A stretch of DNA of 64,000 bases. Source: Alphaproteobacteria bacterium (GTDB lineage: Bacteria > Pseudomonadota > Alphaproteobacteria > UBA8366). How positions within the stretch are numbered: the first letter of the stretch is position 1; the number at the start of each line of letters is the position of its first letter. The notes under the pieces were generated by a model. The model was not told the origin of the DNA and made no database searches. It was given only the letters and a program-made list of their open reading frames with translations. The DNA is taken from positions 62,001-126,000 of the forward strand of contig WHUA01000009.1 of assembly GCA_009377445.1 (NCBI GenBank), read 5' to 3'. Positions 23,921 to 33,256 of this stretch are shown here, piece after piece. Made by a program: the position numbers and the translations under genes.

Positions 23921-25039
23921 CTAAATCCCCAGCTTCACCAACACATGGTCGGCGATCGGCTTGGAGCTCGTCAATCCGGGGGATTCGATGCCGAACAGGT
24001 TGACCAGGCCGGGCACGCCGTGATCGGCCGGCCCCTGGACCATGAAATCGGGCTGCGGCTCGCCGGGGCCGTGGATCTTGGGGCGGATGCCGGCGTAGTC
24101 GGGGACGAGCGAATTGTCGGGGATGCCCGGCCAGTAGTGGCGCACCGCGTCGTAGAAGCCGGCGCAGCGCGACGGGTCGACGTCGTAGCCGGCCTTGTCG
24201 ATCCATTCCACGTCCGGGCCGAAGCGCGCCTGGCCGCCGAGGTCGACGGTGATGTGGACGCCGAGGCCGCCGTCGTGCGGCATCGGGTAGACGAGGCGCG
24301 AGAACGGCGCCTTTCCTTGCAGCGCGTAGTAGTTGCCCTTGGCGAAGAAGGCGCGCGGGATCTTGTCCTTGGGAAAGCCCGACAGCTTGTGGGCCAGCGC
24401 CGGCGCGAAGAGGCCGGCGCTGTTGACCACCACGTTGCATTTGAGGCGCATCGGCTCCGCCCCGCCGACTTCGAGGACGATGCCGTCTTCACCCACGCCG
24501 CCGCGCTCGACCGGGCTCTTGAAGGCGATCATCGCGCCGCGGTCCTCGGCGTCGCCCTGATAGGCCAGCATCAGGCCGTGGCTGTCGATGATGCCGGTCG
24601 AGGGCGAATGGAGCGCCGCGACGCAGAACAGCTCGGGCTCCATGGCGATCGCCTCGTTGGCGCGGATCGCCACGATATCGTCCACACCGGCGGCGAGCGC
24701 GTGCTTCCGGATCTTATCCAGGGTCGGGAGCTGGGCCTCGTCGGTGGCGACAATCAGCTTGCCGCAGCGGCGGTGGTGGATGCCGCGCTCGGCGCAGTAG
24801 CCGTAGAGCCATTTCCGGCCGTCGACGCAGACCTGCGCCTTGAGGCTGCCTTCCGGATAGTAGAGGCCGGCGTGGATGACCTCGCTGTTGCGCGAGCTTG
24901 TGCCGGAGCCGATCAGGCCCTCGGATTCCAGCACGACGACGTCGCGCCCGGCCATGGCGAGCGCGCGGGCCACCGCCAGGCCCACCACGCCCGCGCCGAT
25001 GACCGCGCAATCGATAGTCTCCGCCGCCGCTGCGCTCAT
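23921..25039 (-). CDS. FAD-dependent L-2-hydroxyglutarate oxidase-like protein
   Basis: A 372-residue DAO-family flavoenzyme. The FAD Rossmann motif [13 protein letters not shown] is at 15-27, followed by the acidic residue in [29 protein letters not shown] is characteristic of the LhgO/L2HGDH group, which oxidises L-2-hydroxyglutarate to 2-oxoglutarate and passes electrons to the quinone pool. The C-terminal [12 protein letters not shown] is also typical. The gene follows BKACE on the same strand after a repeat, so co-transcription is uncertain. Confidence 0.82.
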   Translation of the reverse strand: MSAAAAETIDCAVIGAGVVGLAVARALAMAGRDVVVLESEGLIGSGTSSRNSEVIHAGLYYPEGSLKAQVCVDGRKWLYGYCAERGIHHRRCGKLIVATDEAQLPTLDKIRKHALAAGVDDIVAIRANEAIAMEPELFCVAALHSPSTGIIDSHGLMLAYQGDAEDRGAMIAFKSPVERGGVGEDGIVLEVGGAEPMRLKCNVVVNSAGLFAPALAHKLSGFPKDKIPRAFFAKGNYYALQGKAPFSRLVYPMPHDGGLGVHITVDLGGQARFGPDVEWIDKAGYDVDPSRCAGFYDAVRHYWPGIPDNSLVPDYAGIRPKIHGPGEPQPDFMVQGPADHGVPGLVNLFGIESPGLTSSKPIADHVLVKLGI

Positions 25040-25149
25040 CCCACTACCTCGCCAAAATCCTGCTGGTCTGCCGCGCCCAGGGGTGCTTGAATGGCCCGGT
25101 TTCCGCGCCTCGCCGCGACCGGCGACATATAAACCGAATCGGCAGGAAC

Positions 25150-26310
25150 ATGAAAGAAGACACCAAGCTGGCCCATGCCGGGCGTGACCCGCATGCCCAT
25201 CACGGGGCCGTCAACACGCCCGTCTACCATGCCTCGACTATCCTGTTCAAAACGATGGAACAGTTCGTCGGCCGGTCCGCCCCCGAGGTCAGGATCAAAT
25301 ACGGCCTGCGCGGCACGCCGACCTCATTCGCGCTGGAAGACGCCCTGACCGCGCTGGAAGGCGGGCACGGCACCGTGCTGGCGCCGTCCGGCCTGCAGGC
25401 GATCACCATGGCGCTGATGGCGTTCCTGAAGTCGGGCGACCACGTGCTGGTCACCGACTCCACCTATGCGCCGACCCGCAACTTCTGCAAGAACGTGCTG
25501 GCGGATTTCGGGGTCGAGACGGAGTATTACGACCCGACGATCGGCAGCGGGATCGCCCGGCTGATGCGGCCGAACACGCGCATCGTCTGGACCGAGGCGC
25601 CCGGCAGCCAGACCTTCGAGATGCAGGACATCCCCGCCATCGCCGCGGCGGCCCACAGCGCCGGCGCCGTCGTCATGATCGACAACACCTGGAGCGGCGG
25701 CTACTACTTCAAGGCGCTGCAGCACGGCGCCGACATCTCCGTCCATGCCGCGACAAAGTACGTCGTCGGCCATTCGGACGTGATGATGGGCGCCATCGTC
25801 TGCAACGAGAAGACCTACGACCGGGTCAAGACCAGGGCCGGCCAGTTCGGCAATTTCGCCGCGCCGGACGATATCTATCTGACGCTGCGCGGCTTCCGGA
25901 CCATGGGCGTGCGGCTGCCCCGGCATTTCGAGAGCGGGCTGAAGGTCGCGAACTGGCTGCTAGCCCGGCCCGAGGTGGCGCAGGTCATGCATCCGGCCTT
26001 GCCGGGCGACCCGGGGCACGCCATCTGGAAGCGCGATTTCACGGGCGCCAGCAGCCTGTTCGGCTTCGTCCTGAAAACGAAGGACAGGCCGCGCGTCGCC
26101 GCCATGCTGGACGGCATGAAGCTGTTCGGCATGGGCGCGAGCTGGGGCGGGTTCGAGAGCCTGCTCATCCCGACCTGGCCGGAAACGAACCGGACGGCGA
26201 CCAAATGGCAGGCGGAGGGCCAGACGATGCGCATCCACATCGGCCTGGAAGATCCCGAAGACCTGATCGCGGATCTCGATGCCGGATTTGCGCGGCTGAA
26301 CGGAAAGTAA
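25150..26310 (+). CDS. metC: Cystathionine beta-lyase
   Basis: A 386-residue PLP-dependent Cys/Met metabolism enzyme. It is expected to convert cystathionine to homocysteine, pyruvate and ammonia in methionine synthesis. The PLP lysine is K203 in [21 protein letters not shown] ([14 protein letters not shown]) and [12 protein letters not shown] segments identify the MetC group. The ATG at 25150 gives the standard [14 protein letters not shown] start. Its TAA stop overlaps the ATG of hisI (TAATG), so the two are translationally coupled although from different pathways. Confidence 0.88.
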   Translation: MKEDTKLAHAGRDPHAHHGAVNTPVYHASTILFKTMEQFVGRSAPEVRIKYGLRGTPTSFALEDALTALEGGHGTVLAPSGLQAITMALMAFLKSGDHVLVTDSTYAPTRNFCKNVLADFGVETEYYDPTIGSGIARLMRPNTRIVWTEAPGSQTFEMQDIPAIAAAAHSAGAVVMIDNTWSGGYYFKALQHGADISVHAATKYVVGHSDVMMGAIVCNEKTYDRVKTRAGQFGNFAAPDDIYLTLRGFRTMGVRLPRHFESGLKVANWLLARPEVAQVMHPALPGDPGHAIWKRDFTGASSLFGFVLKTKDRPRVAAMLDGMKLFGMGASWGGFESLLIPTWPETNRTATKWQAEGQTMRIHIGLEDPEDLIADLDAGFARLNGK

Positions 26311-26699
26311 TGGATAAGAAGGGCATCCTGAAGGAAGTGCGTTTCGATGCGGCGGGGCTGGTGCTGGCGATCGCCCAGCAGCACGACACCGGCGAAGTGC
26401 TGATGGCCGCCTGGATGAACGCAGACGCCCTGACGGAAACGATCGAGACCGGCCGCGTCTGCTACTGGTCCCGCTCGCGCGGCAAGCTGTGGCGCAAGGG
26501 CGAGACCTCGGGCCAGGCCCAGGCGCTGAAGGAGCTCCGCATCGACTGCGACGGCGACAGCATCCTGCTGCTGGTCGACCAGACCGGCGTCGCCTGCCAC
26601 ACCGGCCGCCGCGCCTGCTTCTTCCGCGCGGTGCGCGACGGGAAGCTGGTCACGATCGCGGAGGTCGAGGTGGACCCGAAGGAGCTGTATGGGGGGTAG
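26310..26699 (+). CDS. hisI: Phosphoribosyl-AMP cyclohydrolase
   Basis: A 129-residue single-domain HisI enzyme, opening the adenine ring of phosphoribosyl-AMP in the third step of histidine synthesis. YWSRSRGKLWRKGETSG and the zinc/metal cysteine-rich end (IDCDGD, TGVACHTGRRACFF) are intact. The hisE part is not fused. No other his genes are near; it is coupled to metC through a one-nucleotide overlap. Confidence 0.92.
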   Translation: MDKKGILKEVRFDAAGLVLAIAQQHDTGEVLMAAWMNADALTETIETGRVCYWSRSRGKLWRKGETSGQAQALKELRIDCDGDSILLLVDQTGVACHTGRRACFFRAVRDGKLVTIAEVEVDPKELYGG

Positions 26700-27282
26700 G
26701 CCTCGGGGCGAATCGGGGCGATCCCAGTACACGCAAAAGCCGGGGCTGCCTCTGCGCGGCCGGTTGAATGCCGCAAATCGTCGGCTCCGTCTTTTCGAAA
26801 ACGACCCGCCCGCCTCGGACGGCCTCAGCCGATCGACCGCCGCGGCAGGCGCACGCGCCTGCCCGGCCCGGCGAAGCTGCGCCACAGCACGGCGATGCGC
26901 CGGCCGTGCATCGCAAACGCCCGCCGGACCGCGGCCGATACCCTGGTCAGGAGGATGGCCGGGCGCATGCGAAGTCGGCGAGCCCGCACGATCGTTTCGC
27001 CGTCGCCGAACCGCCCCATCGCGCCCTCTCCCGGTGGCCCGCTCCTGCCCGGCGTTGCGCCGGCAGCATCATGGCCCGTGGACAGAGGAAAGCTTACGCG
27101 CGCCATGTGGCCTTTCTGTGACGGCACCGTGTTTTCCGCGGGTCATATGCGACGCGGGTAACCTCTTCCCGGCCTGACACAATTGAAACCGAAGCTTGGC
27201 GCGGGCGACATCGACCGGAAACAGGCCGGCCGTAGTCTCCACCCCGCTTCGCCACGAGCGGGGCGGCATGCAGGAGACGACG
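26700..27282. other. Gene-poor 580-nt stretch
   Basis: Very GC-rich, with frames open on both strands but no recognised family. The only candidate is a short minus-strand Arg-rich frame (26825-27019). No repeats shared with other parts of the window are seen. Confidence 0.4.
26825..27019 (-). CDS. Possible small arginine-rich protein
   Basis: A 64-residue frame preceded by a GGGAGAGGG ribosome-binding-like site. About a quarter of the residues are arginine and there is one mildly hydrophobic helix. No homologue is recognised. In a region this GC-rich, such frames arise by chance, so this is a weak call. Confidence 0.25.
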   Translation of the reverse strand: MGRFGDGETIVRARRLRMRPAILLTRVSAAVRRAFAMHGRRIAVLWRSFAGPGRRVRLPRRSIG

Positions 27283-27912
27283 ATGCAAGACCTCCGCCCG
27301 ACGCTGCGCCACGCGCGGCCGTGCGACCGCGACGCGATCGAGCGGCTGATGCGCCGTTCCGTGCGGACGCTCTGCACCCGCGACTACAGCGCCCGGCAGA
27401 TCGCCGCCATGGAGCGCGAATTCGGGTTCGGCAGGCTCGATGAGGCGCTGATCCTCGACGGAACCTATTTCGTCGCCGAAATACAGGGCGCCATCGTCGG
27501 GTCCGGCGGCTGGAGCCGGCGGACCAAGCTGCTCGCGGTGCGCGACGACGATACCGGCCTGGAAAGCGACCTGCCCCATCCGCCGCCCGGCAAGGCGGCG
27601 ATCCGCGCCGTCTTCGTCCACCCGGAAATGGCCGGCCGCGGCATCGGGCGGCTGCTCGTCCGCGCCGCCGAATCGGACGCGCGGAAGAAATGCCACGACG
27701 CCTTCGAGATCGCCGCGACGCTGACCGGCGTCCCGCTCTATCGAAAGCTGGATTACCGCACGAAGGGCCTGTTCAGCTTCGGGCTGAGCGGCGACGGCCG
27801 CTTCGCCTTCGTACTGTTGAGCAAACGGGACGGCGAACACGGCCTGCGCCCGGCGGCCCCGGCGCAGCGCCCCGCCGGCCCGGACGCGGAGTCTCCTGCC
27901 CCGAACGGATAG
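27283..27912 (+). CDS. GNAT-family N-acetyltransferase
   Basis: A 209-residue acetyltransferase. Motif A is clear: IRAVFVHPEMAGRGIGRLLVRAAE (about residues 105-128) with the R/Q-x-x-G-x-G/A acetyl-CoA loop; VPLYRKLDYR (about 148) is the motif-B end. GGAG at 27271-27274 favours the ATG at 27283 over the one at 27268. The C-terminal ~25 residues are low-complexity Pro/Ala. Its 3' end faces the predicted minus-strand small RNA. Confidence 0.83.
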   Translation: MQDLRPTLRHARPCDRDAIERLMRRSVRTLCTRDYSARQIAAMEREFGFGRLDEALILDGTYFVAEIQGAIVGSGGWSRRTKLLAVRDDDTGLESDLPHPPPGKAAIRAVFVHPEMAGRGIGRLLVRAAESDARKKCHDAFEIAATLTGVPLYRKLDYRTKGLFSFGLSGDGRFAFVLLSKRDGEHGLRPAAPAQRPAGPDAESPAPNG

Positions 27913-27916
27913 CAGC

Positions 27917-27948
27917 AAAAAAAAGCCCAAGCATATCCATGCTTGGGC
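27917..27948 (-). terminator. Rho-independent terminator on the minus strand
   Basis: GCCCAAGCAT pairs perfectly with ATGCTTGGGC around GGAT and is followed by eight Ts on the minus strand. On the plus strand no T-run follows, so it does not serve the GNAT gene. Confidence 0.85.
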
Positions 27949-28044
27949 CTGAAAGATGGGTTACTTGCTGGGTGGCATTCGACGGACTGGTCTCCGCCGA
28001 ACGCCCCGAGGCTGTGCGTGTTCGATAGATTCCGTTACACGCAC
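27917..28044 (-). ncRNA. Predicted ~128-nt structured small RNA
   Basis: Read on the minus strand, three stems follow in order. GTGCGTGT pairs with ACACGCAC (28037-28044 with 28014-28021). GGCGTTCGGCGG pairs with CCGTCGAATGCC through 10 Watson-Crick and two G-U pairs (27994-28005 with 27974-27985). Last comes a perfect 10-bp terminator stem (27925-27948) with an eight-T tail. A -10-like TATAAC lies 6 nt before the first stem, which fits a start at 28044. No open frame of note is inside. It matches no RNA family that I recognise. Confidence 0.6.
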
Positions 28045-28050
28045 GTCCAA

Positions 28051-28077
28051 GTTATAGGCATAACCGGAGCGTCGCAA
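28051..28077 (-). promoter_or_regulatory. Candidate promoter of the predicted small RNA
   Basis: Minus-strand TTGCGA (28072-28077) and TATAAC (28051-28056) are spaced by 15 nt, which is short for sigma-70. The position fits transcription starting at the base of the first stem. Confidence 0.4.
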
Positions 28078-28243
28078 TACCTTAAATTGCATTTCATGAC
28101 GAGCTGATGACGATTTATACGTGCATCCGGTTCGTTGTCTACCGCGCGCTCCGTCGGTTGTGAAAGCGGCGCTCCGGAACCGGCCTGCAAGCGCTGCGTT
28201 AACCGCATCGACGCTCTACGCCTCAGATGGATACGATCCAGCG

Positions 28244-28681
28244 ATGAATATGATATTTACGCGGTTCGCCAACCAGGTCGCGCACGCCGCCGGCAAGCCG
28301 CTCACCTTCGTTCTCTGTTGCGCCGCCATCGTCGCCTGGGGCATCTCGGGACCGTTCTTCGGCTTCTCCGACACGTGGCAGCTCGTGATCAACACCGGCA
28401 CGACGATCGTCACCTTCCTGATGGTGTTCCTGATCCAGAACACCCAGAACCGGGACGGCGCCGCGATACAGGCCAAGCTCGACGAGCTGATCCGCGCCAT
28501 GGACTCCGCGCGCAACGAATTCATCGGCCTCGAGCATCTGACGGAGGAGGAGGTCGAAGAGGTCCGGCGCCAGTGCGAAGAGGATGCCGGCGAAGCCGGC
28601 CGCGGCGCCGGCCCGTTCAAGCTGCCGGAGGCCGTCACGCGATCCTTCGATCGGCTGAGGAACACGAGCCGCCTGCGCTAG
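28244..28681 (+). CDS. Low-affinity iron permease-like membrane protein
   Basis: A 145-residue protein of the PF04120 family. Near the N-terminus is FTRFANQVAHAAGKP, then a hydrophobic helix (about 20-38), a second (about 50-66), and the highly conserved FLIQNTQNRDGAAIQAKLDEL on the cytoplasmic side. The family is named after a yeast iron transporter domain, but in bacteria transport has rarely been shown, so iron uptake is uncertain. The C-terminal third is acidic and charged. The start at 28244 is chosen for the usual short N-terminus. Confidence 0.8.
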   Translation: MNMIFTRFANQVAHAAGKPLTFVLCCAAIVAWGISGPFFGFSDTWQLVINTGTTIVTFLMVFLIQNTQNRDGAAIQAKLDELIRAMDSARNEFIGLEHLTEEEVEEVRRQCEEDAGEAGRGAGPFKLPEAVTRSFDRLRNTSRLR

Positions 28682-28835
28682 GCTTCCACCTCTAGATCAG
28701 TCTGGCCTGCAGCGCGGCGATGCGCCTGTCGCGCGTGCCGAGCGCGGCGGATTTGCCGGCATAAAGCCACATCGTCGATGCAGCGCCGCCGGCTAATCTG
28801 ATACCCTGCCCGCAGGTCACCCACGAGAAGCGGAA

Positions 28836-30554
28836 ATGCGCGAGCGCATACGATCATCGATCCGTTCCTGGGCGAAATGGCGCGCGCGCCATCTGTTGAA
28901 TCCGCTCGCCTTCCTTTATCGGCACGGCCGGACCGCGACGATCCTTCTCATCGCCGTCATCCTCGCGATGGCCGGCGTCTTTCTCTATCAGGCGCGGCGC
29001 GGCGAGATCGCGAATGCGCGAGCCACGGCGGCGAACCTGGCCCAGCTCCTGAAGGAGCAGACGCAGGCCGTCTTCCTGACCTCGGATCTGACGCTCCGAA
29101 GCCTCAAGGCCCGGCTCGAGAATGGTCCGCCCCTGCCCCCGGACGATCCGGATTTTCGCGTTCTTCTGCGCGAATTGACCGCGGAGCTGCCCTATGTGCG
29201 GGCGCTGTTCGTGATCGGGCCGGACGGCTTCATCATCCACGACACGGATTATCCCACGACGCCCCACGTCAGCCTGGCGGACCGGCCTTACTTCCGCATC
29301 CACACGGACGACCCGCACCAGGGGGTCTACGTGGGGCAGCCGCTGCTGAGCCGGTCCGTCGACAGATGGTTCGTTCCCTTGGCGCGCCGGGTGAACCGTC
29401 GCGACGGCACGTTCGGCGGCATCGTCGTCGCGGCGATCGAGCCGCGCTTCTTCGAGGAAATCTACCGCCGCCTCAGCCTGTCGGAGCACGACGCGGTCGG
29501 CTTGTTTCACCGCGACGCCACGCTGATCGCCCGCATGCCGGCGCTGCCGGATCTGTACGGCGTCAAATGGACGACCCGGCAGATGTTTGCCGAGCACCTC
29601 CTGCGGTCGCCGACCGGCGCCTTCAGCGCCACCTCCTTCGCCGAGAGAGCCGCCACGATCGGCTATGCGGCCGTCGAGGGATTTCCGCTGGTCGTCACGG
29701 CCGCTCTGGACGAGCATGCCGCGCTGGCGAGCTGGCGCAGGACCGCGTGGGCGGTGGGGTTCAGCGTTCTCTGCATAGCGCTGCTGATTATGCTGCTGGC
29801 GGTCACCCTGCATCGCCGCCGCCTGGAACTGGAGCTGTCCCAGCAAAGAGTGCTCATGGCGCACAGGCTCGAGACGGTCGGGCAGATGGCCGGTGGCGTA
29901 GCGCATGATTTCAACAACGTGCTGGCGGTCGTTTCCGCCAGCGTCGAGCTGATCCGAAAGCGGGGGCCGACGCCGCCGCTCCTGGCGGGGATCGAACAGG
30001 CGGTCGAACGCGGCAAGGGACTGACCACGGGGCTGCTGGATTACGCCAGGCGGCAGGAATACGACCGGCGGATGGAAAGCCCGACCGAGCTGCTGAAATC
30101 GCTCAATTTCATCGTCCGCCAACTGGCCGGGAAAAACATCGACGTGCAAACCTATTACGCCGACGGGCTGGGCAACTGCCTGATCGACCGGTCGCGATTC
30201 GATGCATCCATTCTGAATATCGTCGCGAACGCAGCCCATGCCATGCCGAACGGCGGGAAGATAACGATCTCCACCGACCGCATCACGATGGGTCCCGGGG
30301 ACGACTTTTCGCCGGGCGACTACGCCCATATCCAGATCGCCGACACGGGCATCGGCATGAGCGAAGAAACGCTCACCCAGGCATTCGAGCCGTTCTTCAC
30401 GACGAAGGCGGATGAAGGCGGAACCGGATTGGGCCTGCCGCAGGTCCGCGCCTTCATGCGGGAGATGGGCGGCCGCATCCGCATCGACAGCACGCCGGGA
30501 ACCGGAACGCGGGTCGACCTGTTTCTTCCGTGCGCTGCCAAGGGCGGCTGCTGA
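28836..30554 (+). CDS. Membrane sensor histidine kinase with Cache-type periplasmic domain
   Basis: A 572-residue kinase. Two membrane helices (about 33-51 and 305-328) bracket a ~250-residue extracytoplasmic dCache-like sensor containing DRPYFRIHTDDP and YVGQPLLS. The cytoplasmic part has the H-box MAGGVAHDFNNVLAVV (H about 365), the N-box NIVANAAHAM, G1 DTGIGMSEE, and G2 GGTGLGLPQV. The HDFNN form marks the NtrB-like/HisKA-4 group. No response regulator is adjacent, so it is an orphan here. The ligand is likely a small organic acid or amino acid by fold only. Confidence 0.87.
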   Translation: MRERIRSSIRSWAKWRARHLLNPLAFLYRHGRTATILLIAVILAMAGVFLYQARRGEIANARATAANLAQLLKEQTQAVFLTSDLTLRSLKARLENGPPLPPDDPDFRVLLRELTAELPYVRALFVIGPDGFIIHDTDYPTTPHVSLADRPYFRIHTDDPHQGVYVGQPLLSRSVDRWFVPLARRVNRRDGTFGGIVVAAIEPRFFEEIYRRLSLSEHDAVGLFHRDATLIARMPALPDLYGVKWTTRQMFAEHLLRSPTGAFSATSFAERAATIGYAAVEGFPLVVTAALDEHAALASWRRTAWAVGFSVLCIALLIMLLAVTLHRRRLELELSQQRVLMAHRLETVGQMAGGVAHDFNNVLAVVSASVELIRKRGPTPPLLAGIEQAVERGKGLTTGLLDYARRQEYDRRMESPTELLKSLNFIVRQLAGKNIDVQTYYADGLGNCLIDRSRFDASILNIVANAAHAMPNGGKITISTDRITMGPGDDFSPGDYAHIQIADTGIGMSEETLTQAFEPFFTTKADEGGTGLGLPQVRAFMREMGGRIRIDSTPGTGTRVDLFLPCAAKGGC

Positions 30555-30670
30555 CCAGGCGCTTGTCACCCGCCGCATCAGGACACATATCAGCATCAGC
30601 CCGTCTTTCGCCGGGCGCATCGCGTACTCACAGCCATATCGCAACCCGAACCATTCGAGAGGGCAACGCA

Positions 30671-31444
30671 ATGGCGCGAACTGTGTTTTTGGCGGGTGCG
30701 GCCGGAGCGATCGGCCGGCGTCTCGTCCCGCTCCTGCTCGAGGCCGGCTACGAAGTCTTCGGCGTCACCCGCTCCGAGGCAAGGGCCGAGGGCTTGAAGG
30801 CGCTGGGCGTCGAGCCCGCCATCGTCGACGTCTTCGACGCAGCGGCGCTTTGCCGAGCGGTCGCCGCCGCCCACCCCGAAATCGTGATTCACCAGTTGAC
30901 CGATCTTCCCCCCGGCCTCGATCCGGCACGCATGGACGACGCGATCGTCCGCAATGCCCGAATCCGCATCGACGGGACGCGGAACCTCGTGGACGCCGCG
31001 AATGCCGCCGGCGCCCGCCGCCTGATCGCACAAAGCATGGCTTGGGGCTATGCGCCGGGCCCTGAGCCGCACGGGGAGCCGCATGGGGAGGGCGACCTGC
31101 TGGATCTCGCGGCCGAAGGGGCGCGCGCGACGAGCGTCCGCGGCGTGGCGGCGCTCGAGCAAGCGGTGCTGAGCACGCCTCCGATCGAAGGTGTCGTCCT
31201 TCGCTATGGGCAGCTCTACGGTCCCGGCACCGGCGCGGACACGCCAGCCGGGAACGCGCCCTTGCACATCGACGCGGCGGCCCAGGCGGCACTCCTGGCG
31301 ATCGACCGGGCAAGGCCGGGTATCTACAATGTCGCTGAGGCCAACGCCTATGCCGACACCGGCAAGGCGCGCCGGGAACTCGGCTGGGACCCGGCGTTTC
31401 GGCTGAACCGCAAGATCAATCTGCAATCAGGTGGAATCACCTGA
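30671..31444 (+). CDS. NAD(P)-dependent epimerase/dehydratase-like protein ending in a repeat
   Basis: A 257-residue extended-SDR protein. The NAD(P) loop is GAAGAIGRRL at 9-18. The catalytic Tyr-x-x-x-Lys is not obvious: the usual YxxxK position is replaced by a sequence around SMAWGYAPGP. RYGQLYGPGT and the C-terminal ELGWDPAFRL are typical. The last ten residues come from a copy of the double-palindrome element, which supplies the stop, so the true C-terminus has been replaced. Ribosome-binding site GAGAGGG precedes the ATG. Substrate unknown. Confidence 0.75.
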   Translation: MARTVFLAGAAGAIGRRLVPLLLEAGYEVFGVTRSEARAEGLKALGVEPAIVDVFDAAALCRAVAAAHPEIVIHQLTDLPPGLDPARMDDAIVRNARIRIDGTRNLVDAANAAGARRLIAQSMAWGYAPGPEPHGEPHGEGDLLDLAAEGARATSVRGVAALEQAVLSTPPIEGVVLRYGQLYGPGTGADTPAGNAPLHIDAAAQAALLAIDRARPGIYNVAEANAYADTGKARRELGWDPAFRLNRKINLQSGGIT

Positions 31445-31517
31445 TTGCAGACAAATTGATCTAGCTTAATAAGTTAGAGCAACTTATCTGCGTCCGATAG
31501 GACGCAGGTTGCTCTAG
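31413..31517. repeat. Double-palindrome dispersed element, copy 2
   Basis: Same structure as copies 1 and 3: AGATCAAT/ATTGATCT enclosing CTGCAATCAGGTG/CACCTGATTGCAG, then GAGCAAC..CTGCGTCC/GGACGCAG..GTTGCTC. It overlaps the 3' end of the epimerase gene and ends 13 nt before the cupin ATG. Confidence 0.88.
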
Positions 31518-31530
31518 CAAGGAGGGGGCA

Positions 31531-32049
31531 ATGACCGGAAGTGAAAGGCTGGGCGCGGCCGCCGGAATTGCGGCGCTCGCGCTGCTCACGATAGCCGCGA
31601 TCGGACACCATCTCCTGACTACATCCGCCCCGGTCTCCCCGGTTGCCCGGCCGCAGGGCGCGCACATTCACATGCAATCCGACGCGGCTGGCGGAAGCGG
31701 CGCCGCGGCGGCGCGCCCGACGACCGTGGCGAAGCCGGTCTCCTGCGAGAAGCTGCCGCACGTGCCGGGCAAGTCGATAACGACGATGGTGGTCGAGTTC
31801 CCGCCGAATGCCTATTCGCCTGCACACCGCCATCCGGGCTCCGTCACCGCCTACGTCTTGAAAGGCAAGGTGCGCTCGCAGCTCGGCGGCGGACCCGCAA
31901 TCACCTACAAGACGGGCGAGACGTGGTTCGAGCCGCCCGGCACGCTTCACCAATTCGCCGAGAATCCGAGCGCGACGGAGCCGGCCGCCCTCCTGGCAAC
32001 ATTCGTTGCAGAAGACGACTGCGGCCCGCTGACCGTCTACGAAAAGTGA
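31531..32049 (+). CDS. Membrane-anchored or secreted cupin protein
   Basis: A 172-residue protein. An N-terminal hydrophobic helix (about 9-27) anchors or exports it. The cupin barrel follows: motif 1 PAHRHPGSVTAYVLKGKVRSQ (metal histidines H100 and H102 region) and motif 2 ETWFEPPGTLHQF with the third histidine. This class resembles small periplasmic cupins seen beside oxidoreductases; the substrate is unknown. A strong AAGGAGGGGGCA ribosome-binding site lies between the repeat and the ATG. Confidence 0.8.
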   Translation: MTGSERLGAAAGIAALALLTIAAIGHHLLTTSAPVSPVARPQGAHIHMQSDAAGGSGAAAARPTTVAKPVSCEKLPHVPGKSITTMVVEFPPNAYSPAHRHPGSVTAYVLKGKVRSQLGGGPAITYKTGETWFEPPGTLHQFAENPSATEPAALLATFVAEDDCGPLTVYEK

Positions 32050-32117
32050 TCGGGCGTGACACGCTCCGCCCCAGCTTCCTGTGGCCAGGCCAGGGAACCC
32101 CGAGTAGAGTGCGCCGG

Positions 32118-33026
32118 ATGCGCGATGCACCTTCCGGTTCCGCCAAGGGCGCGGCCCAACGCCGGCTGCGGCCGATGCCCTGGCTCGACAATGCAGGGCG
32201 GTTCTCCCCGTTCAAGCTGACCGTCCTCGTTCTGCTCGCGCTGCCGGCGGCGTTCGTTGCCTACGAGTTCGCCGGCGGCGAACTCGGCCCCCGCCCGATC
32301 AACGCGGCGCTGCACGAGATCGGCAACTGGTCGCTCCGGCTCATCCTGATCTCGCTCGCGATCCGGCCGGGCCGCGCCATCCTGCAATGGCCGCAGCTCA
32401 TGCAGATTCGCCGCATGGCCGGCGTCGCTGCCTTCGTATACGCGGCGTCGCACCTCCTGCTCTACGCCGCGGACGAAGCGTTCGATTTGCAGAAGGTGGC
32501 GCTGGAGATCGCGTTCCGCATCTACCTGACGATTGGCTTCGCGGCGCTGCTGGTCCTGACGGCCATGGCGGTCACCTCGACCGACGGCATGGTGCGGCGG
32601 CTCGGCGCAAAGCGGTGGCGGCGGCTGCACCAGCTCGTCTACGGCGCGGCGCTTCTCGGCGTCATCCACTTCTTCATGCAGGTGAAGGCGAATGTGGACG
32701 AGCCGTGGGTGATGGCCGGCCTGTTCGCCTGGCTGATGCTGTACCGTCTGGCGGCCCGGCTCCGCAAGGGGCGCGGCGGCCTGCCGGAATGGCTGCCGGC
32801 CGCGCTCGCCGCCGGCGCCGGAATCGCCACGGCGCTGGGCGAATCCGTGTACTACTGGGTCAAGCTCGGCGTCGCGCCCGCGAAGGTGCTGGCGGTAAAT
32901 TTCACTTTCGCCACCGGGCCGCGGCCGGCGCTTATCGCCACCGCGATCTGCCTCGCATTCGTGCTCGCCGGCATCGCGCGGCGGCGATTGCCGCTCGCCG
33001 TGCGGCGGCCCGCCGAGCAGTCCTGA
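32118..33026 (+). CDS. msrQ: MsrQ-like haem-binding membrane subunit
   Basis: A 302-residue protein with about six hydrophobic helices of the ferric-reductase-like fold. MsrQ is the quinol-to-MsrP electron donor for repair of oxidised methionine in the periplasm. Haem-ligand histidines are those in ALHEIGNWSLRL, YAASHLLLYAADEAF, WRRLHQLVYGAALLGVIHFF. It is unusual that msrP is not adjacent in the window, and the C-terminal helices carry an extra ~80 residues. The start at 32118 follows ~70 nt after the cupin gene. Confidence 0.82.
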   Translation: MRDAPSGSAKGAAQRRLRPMPWLDNAGRFSPFKLTVLVLLALPAAFVAYEFAGGELGPRPINAALHEIGNWSLRLILISLAIRPGRAILQWPQLMQIRRMAGVAAFVYAASHLLLYAADEAFDLQKVALEIAFRIYLTIGFAALLVLTAMAVTSTDGMVRRLGAKRWRRLHQLVYGAALLGVIHFFMQVKANVDEPWVMAGLFAWLMLYRLAARLRKGRGGLPEWLPAALAAGAGIATALGESVYYWVKLGVAPAKVLAVNFTFATGPRPALIATAICLAFVLAGIARRRLPLAVRRPAEQS

Positions 33027-33256
33027 GCCGGTCAATTTCCAGGCCGACCGCACGCGCGACTTCTGCCGGGAATCGCGTTCCAGGAACAGAGGTCATCCCA
33101 ATCCGTTTATTTCCTGGTGGTCCCGGTCTCCCATATCCACCCTGGGGCCGCCCGGCCTGACAGCCGGACCCGGCTGGCGTGGTTCCCCCATGCTGGCCGG
33201 GGCATTCTTGACTTGCTCTCGTCCTTGCCGGGAACCAAGCGTCAAGAGGAAAATCG
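33027..33256. other. Spacer between convergent msrQ and GH130 genes
   Basis: No coding signal. It holds several short GC-rich inverted stretches (for example CCGGGCGGCC-like arms) but no good terminator with a T-run. Two genes converge here. Confidence 0.4.

Noticed and set aside
26689..27177. Plus-strand frame after hisI
   Set aside because: Low-complexity Arg/Pro/Ala sequence with no ribosome-binding site or family match.
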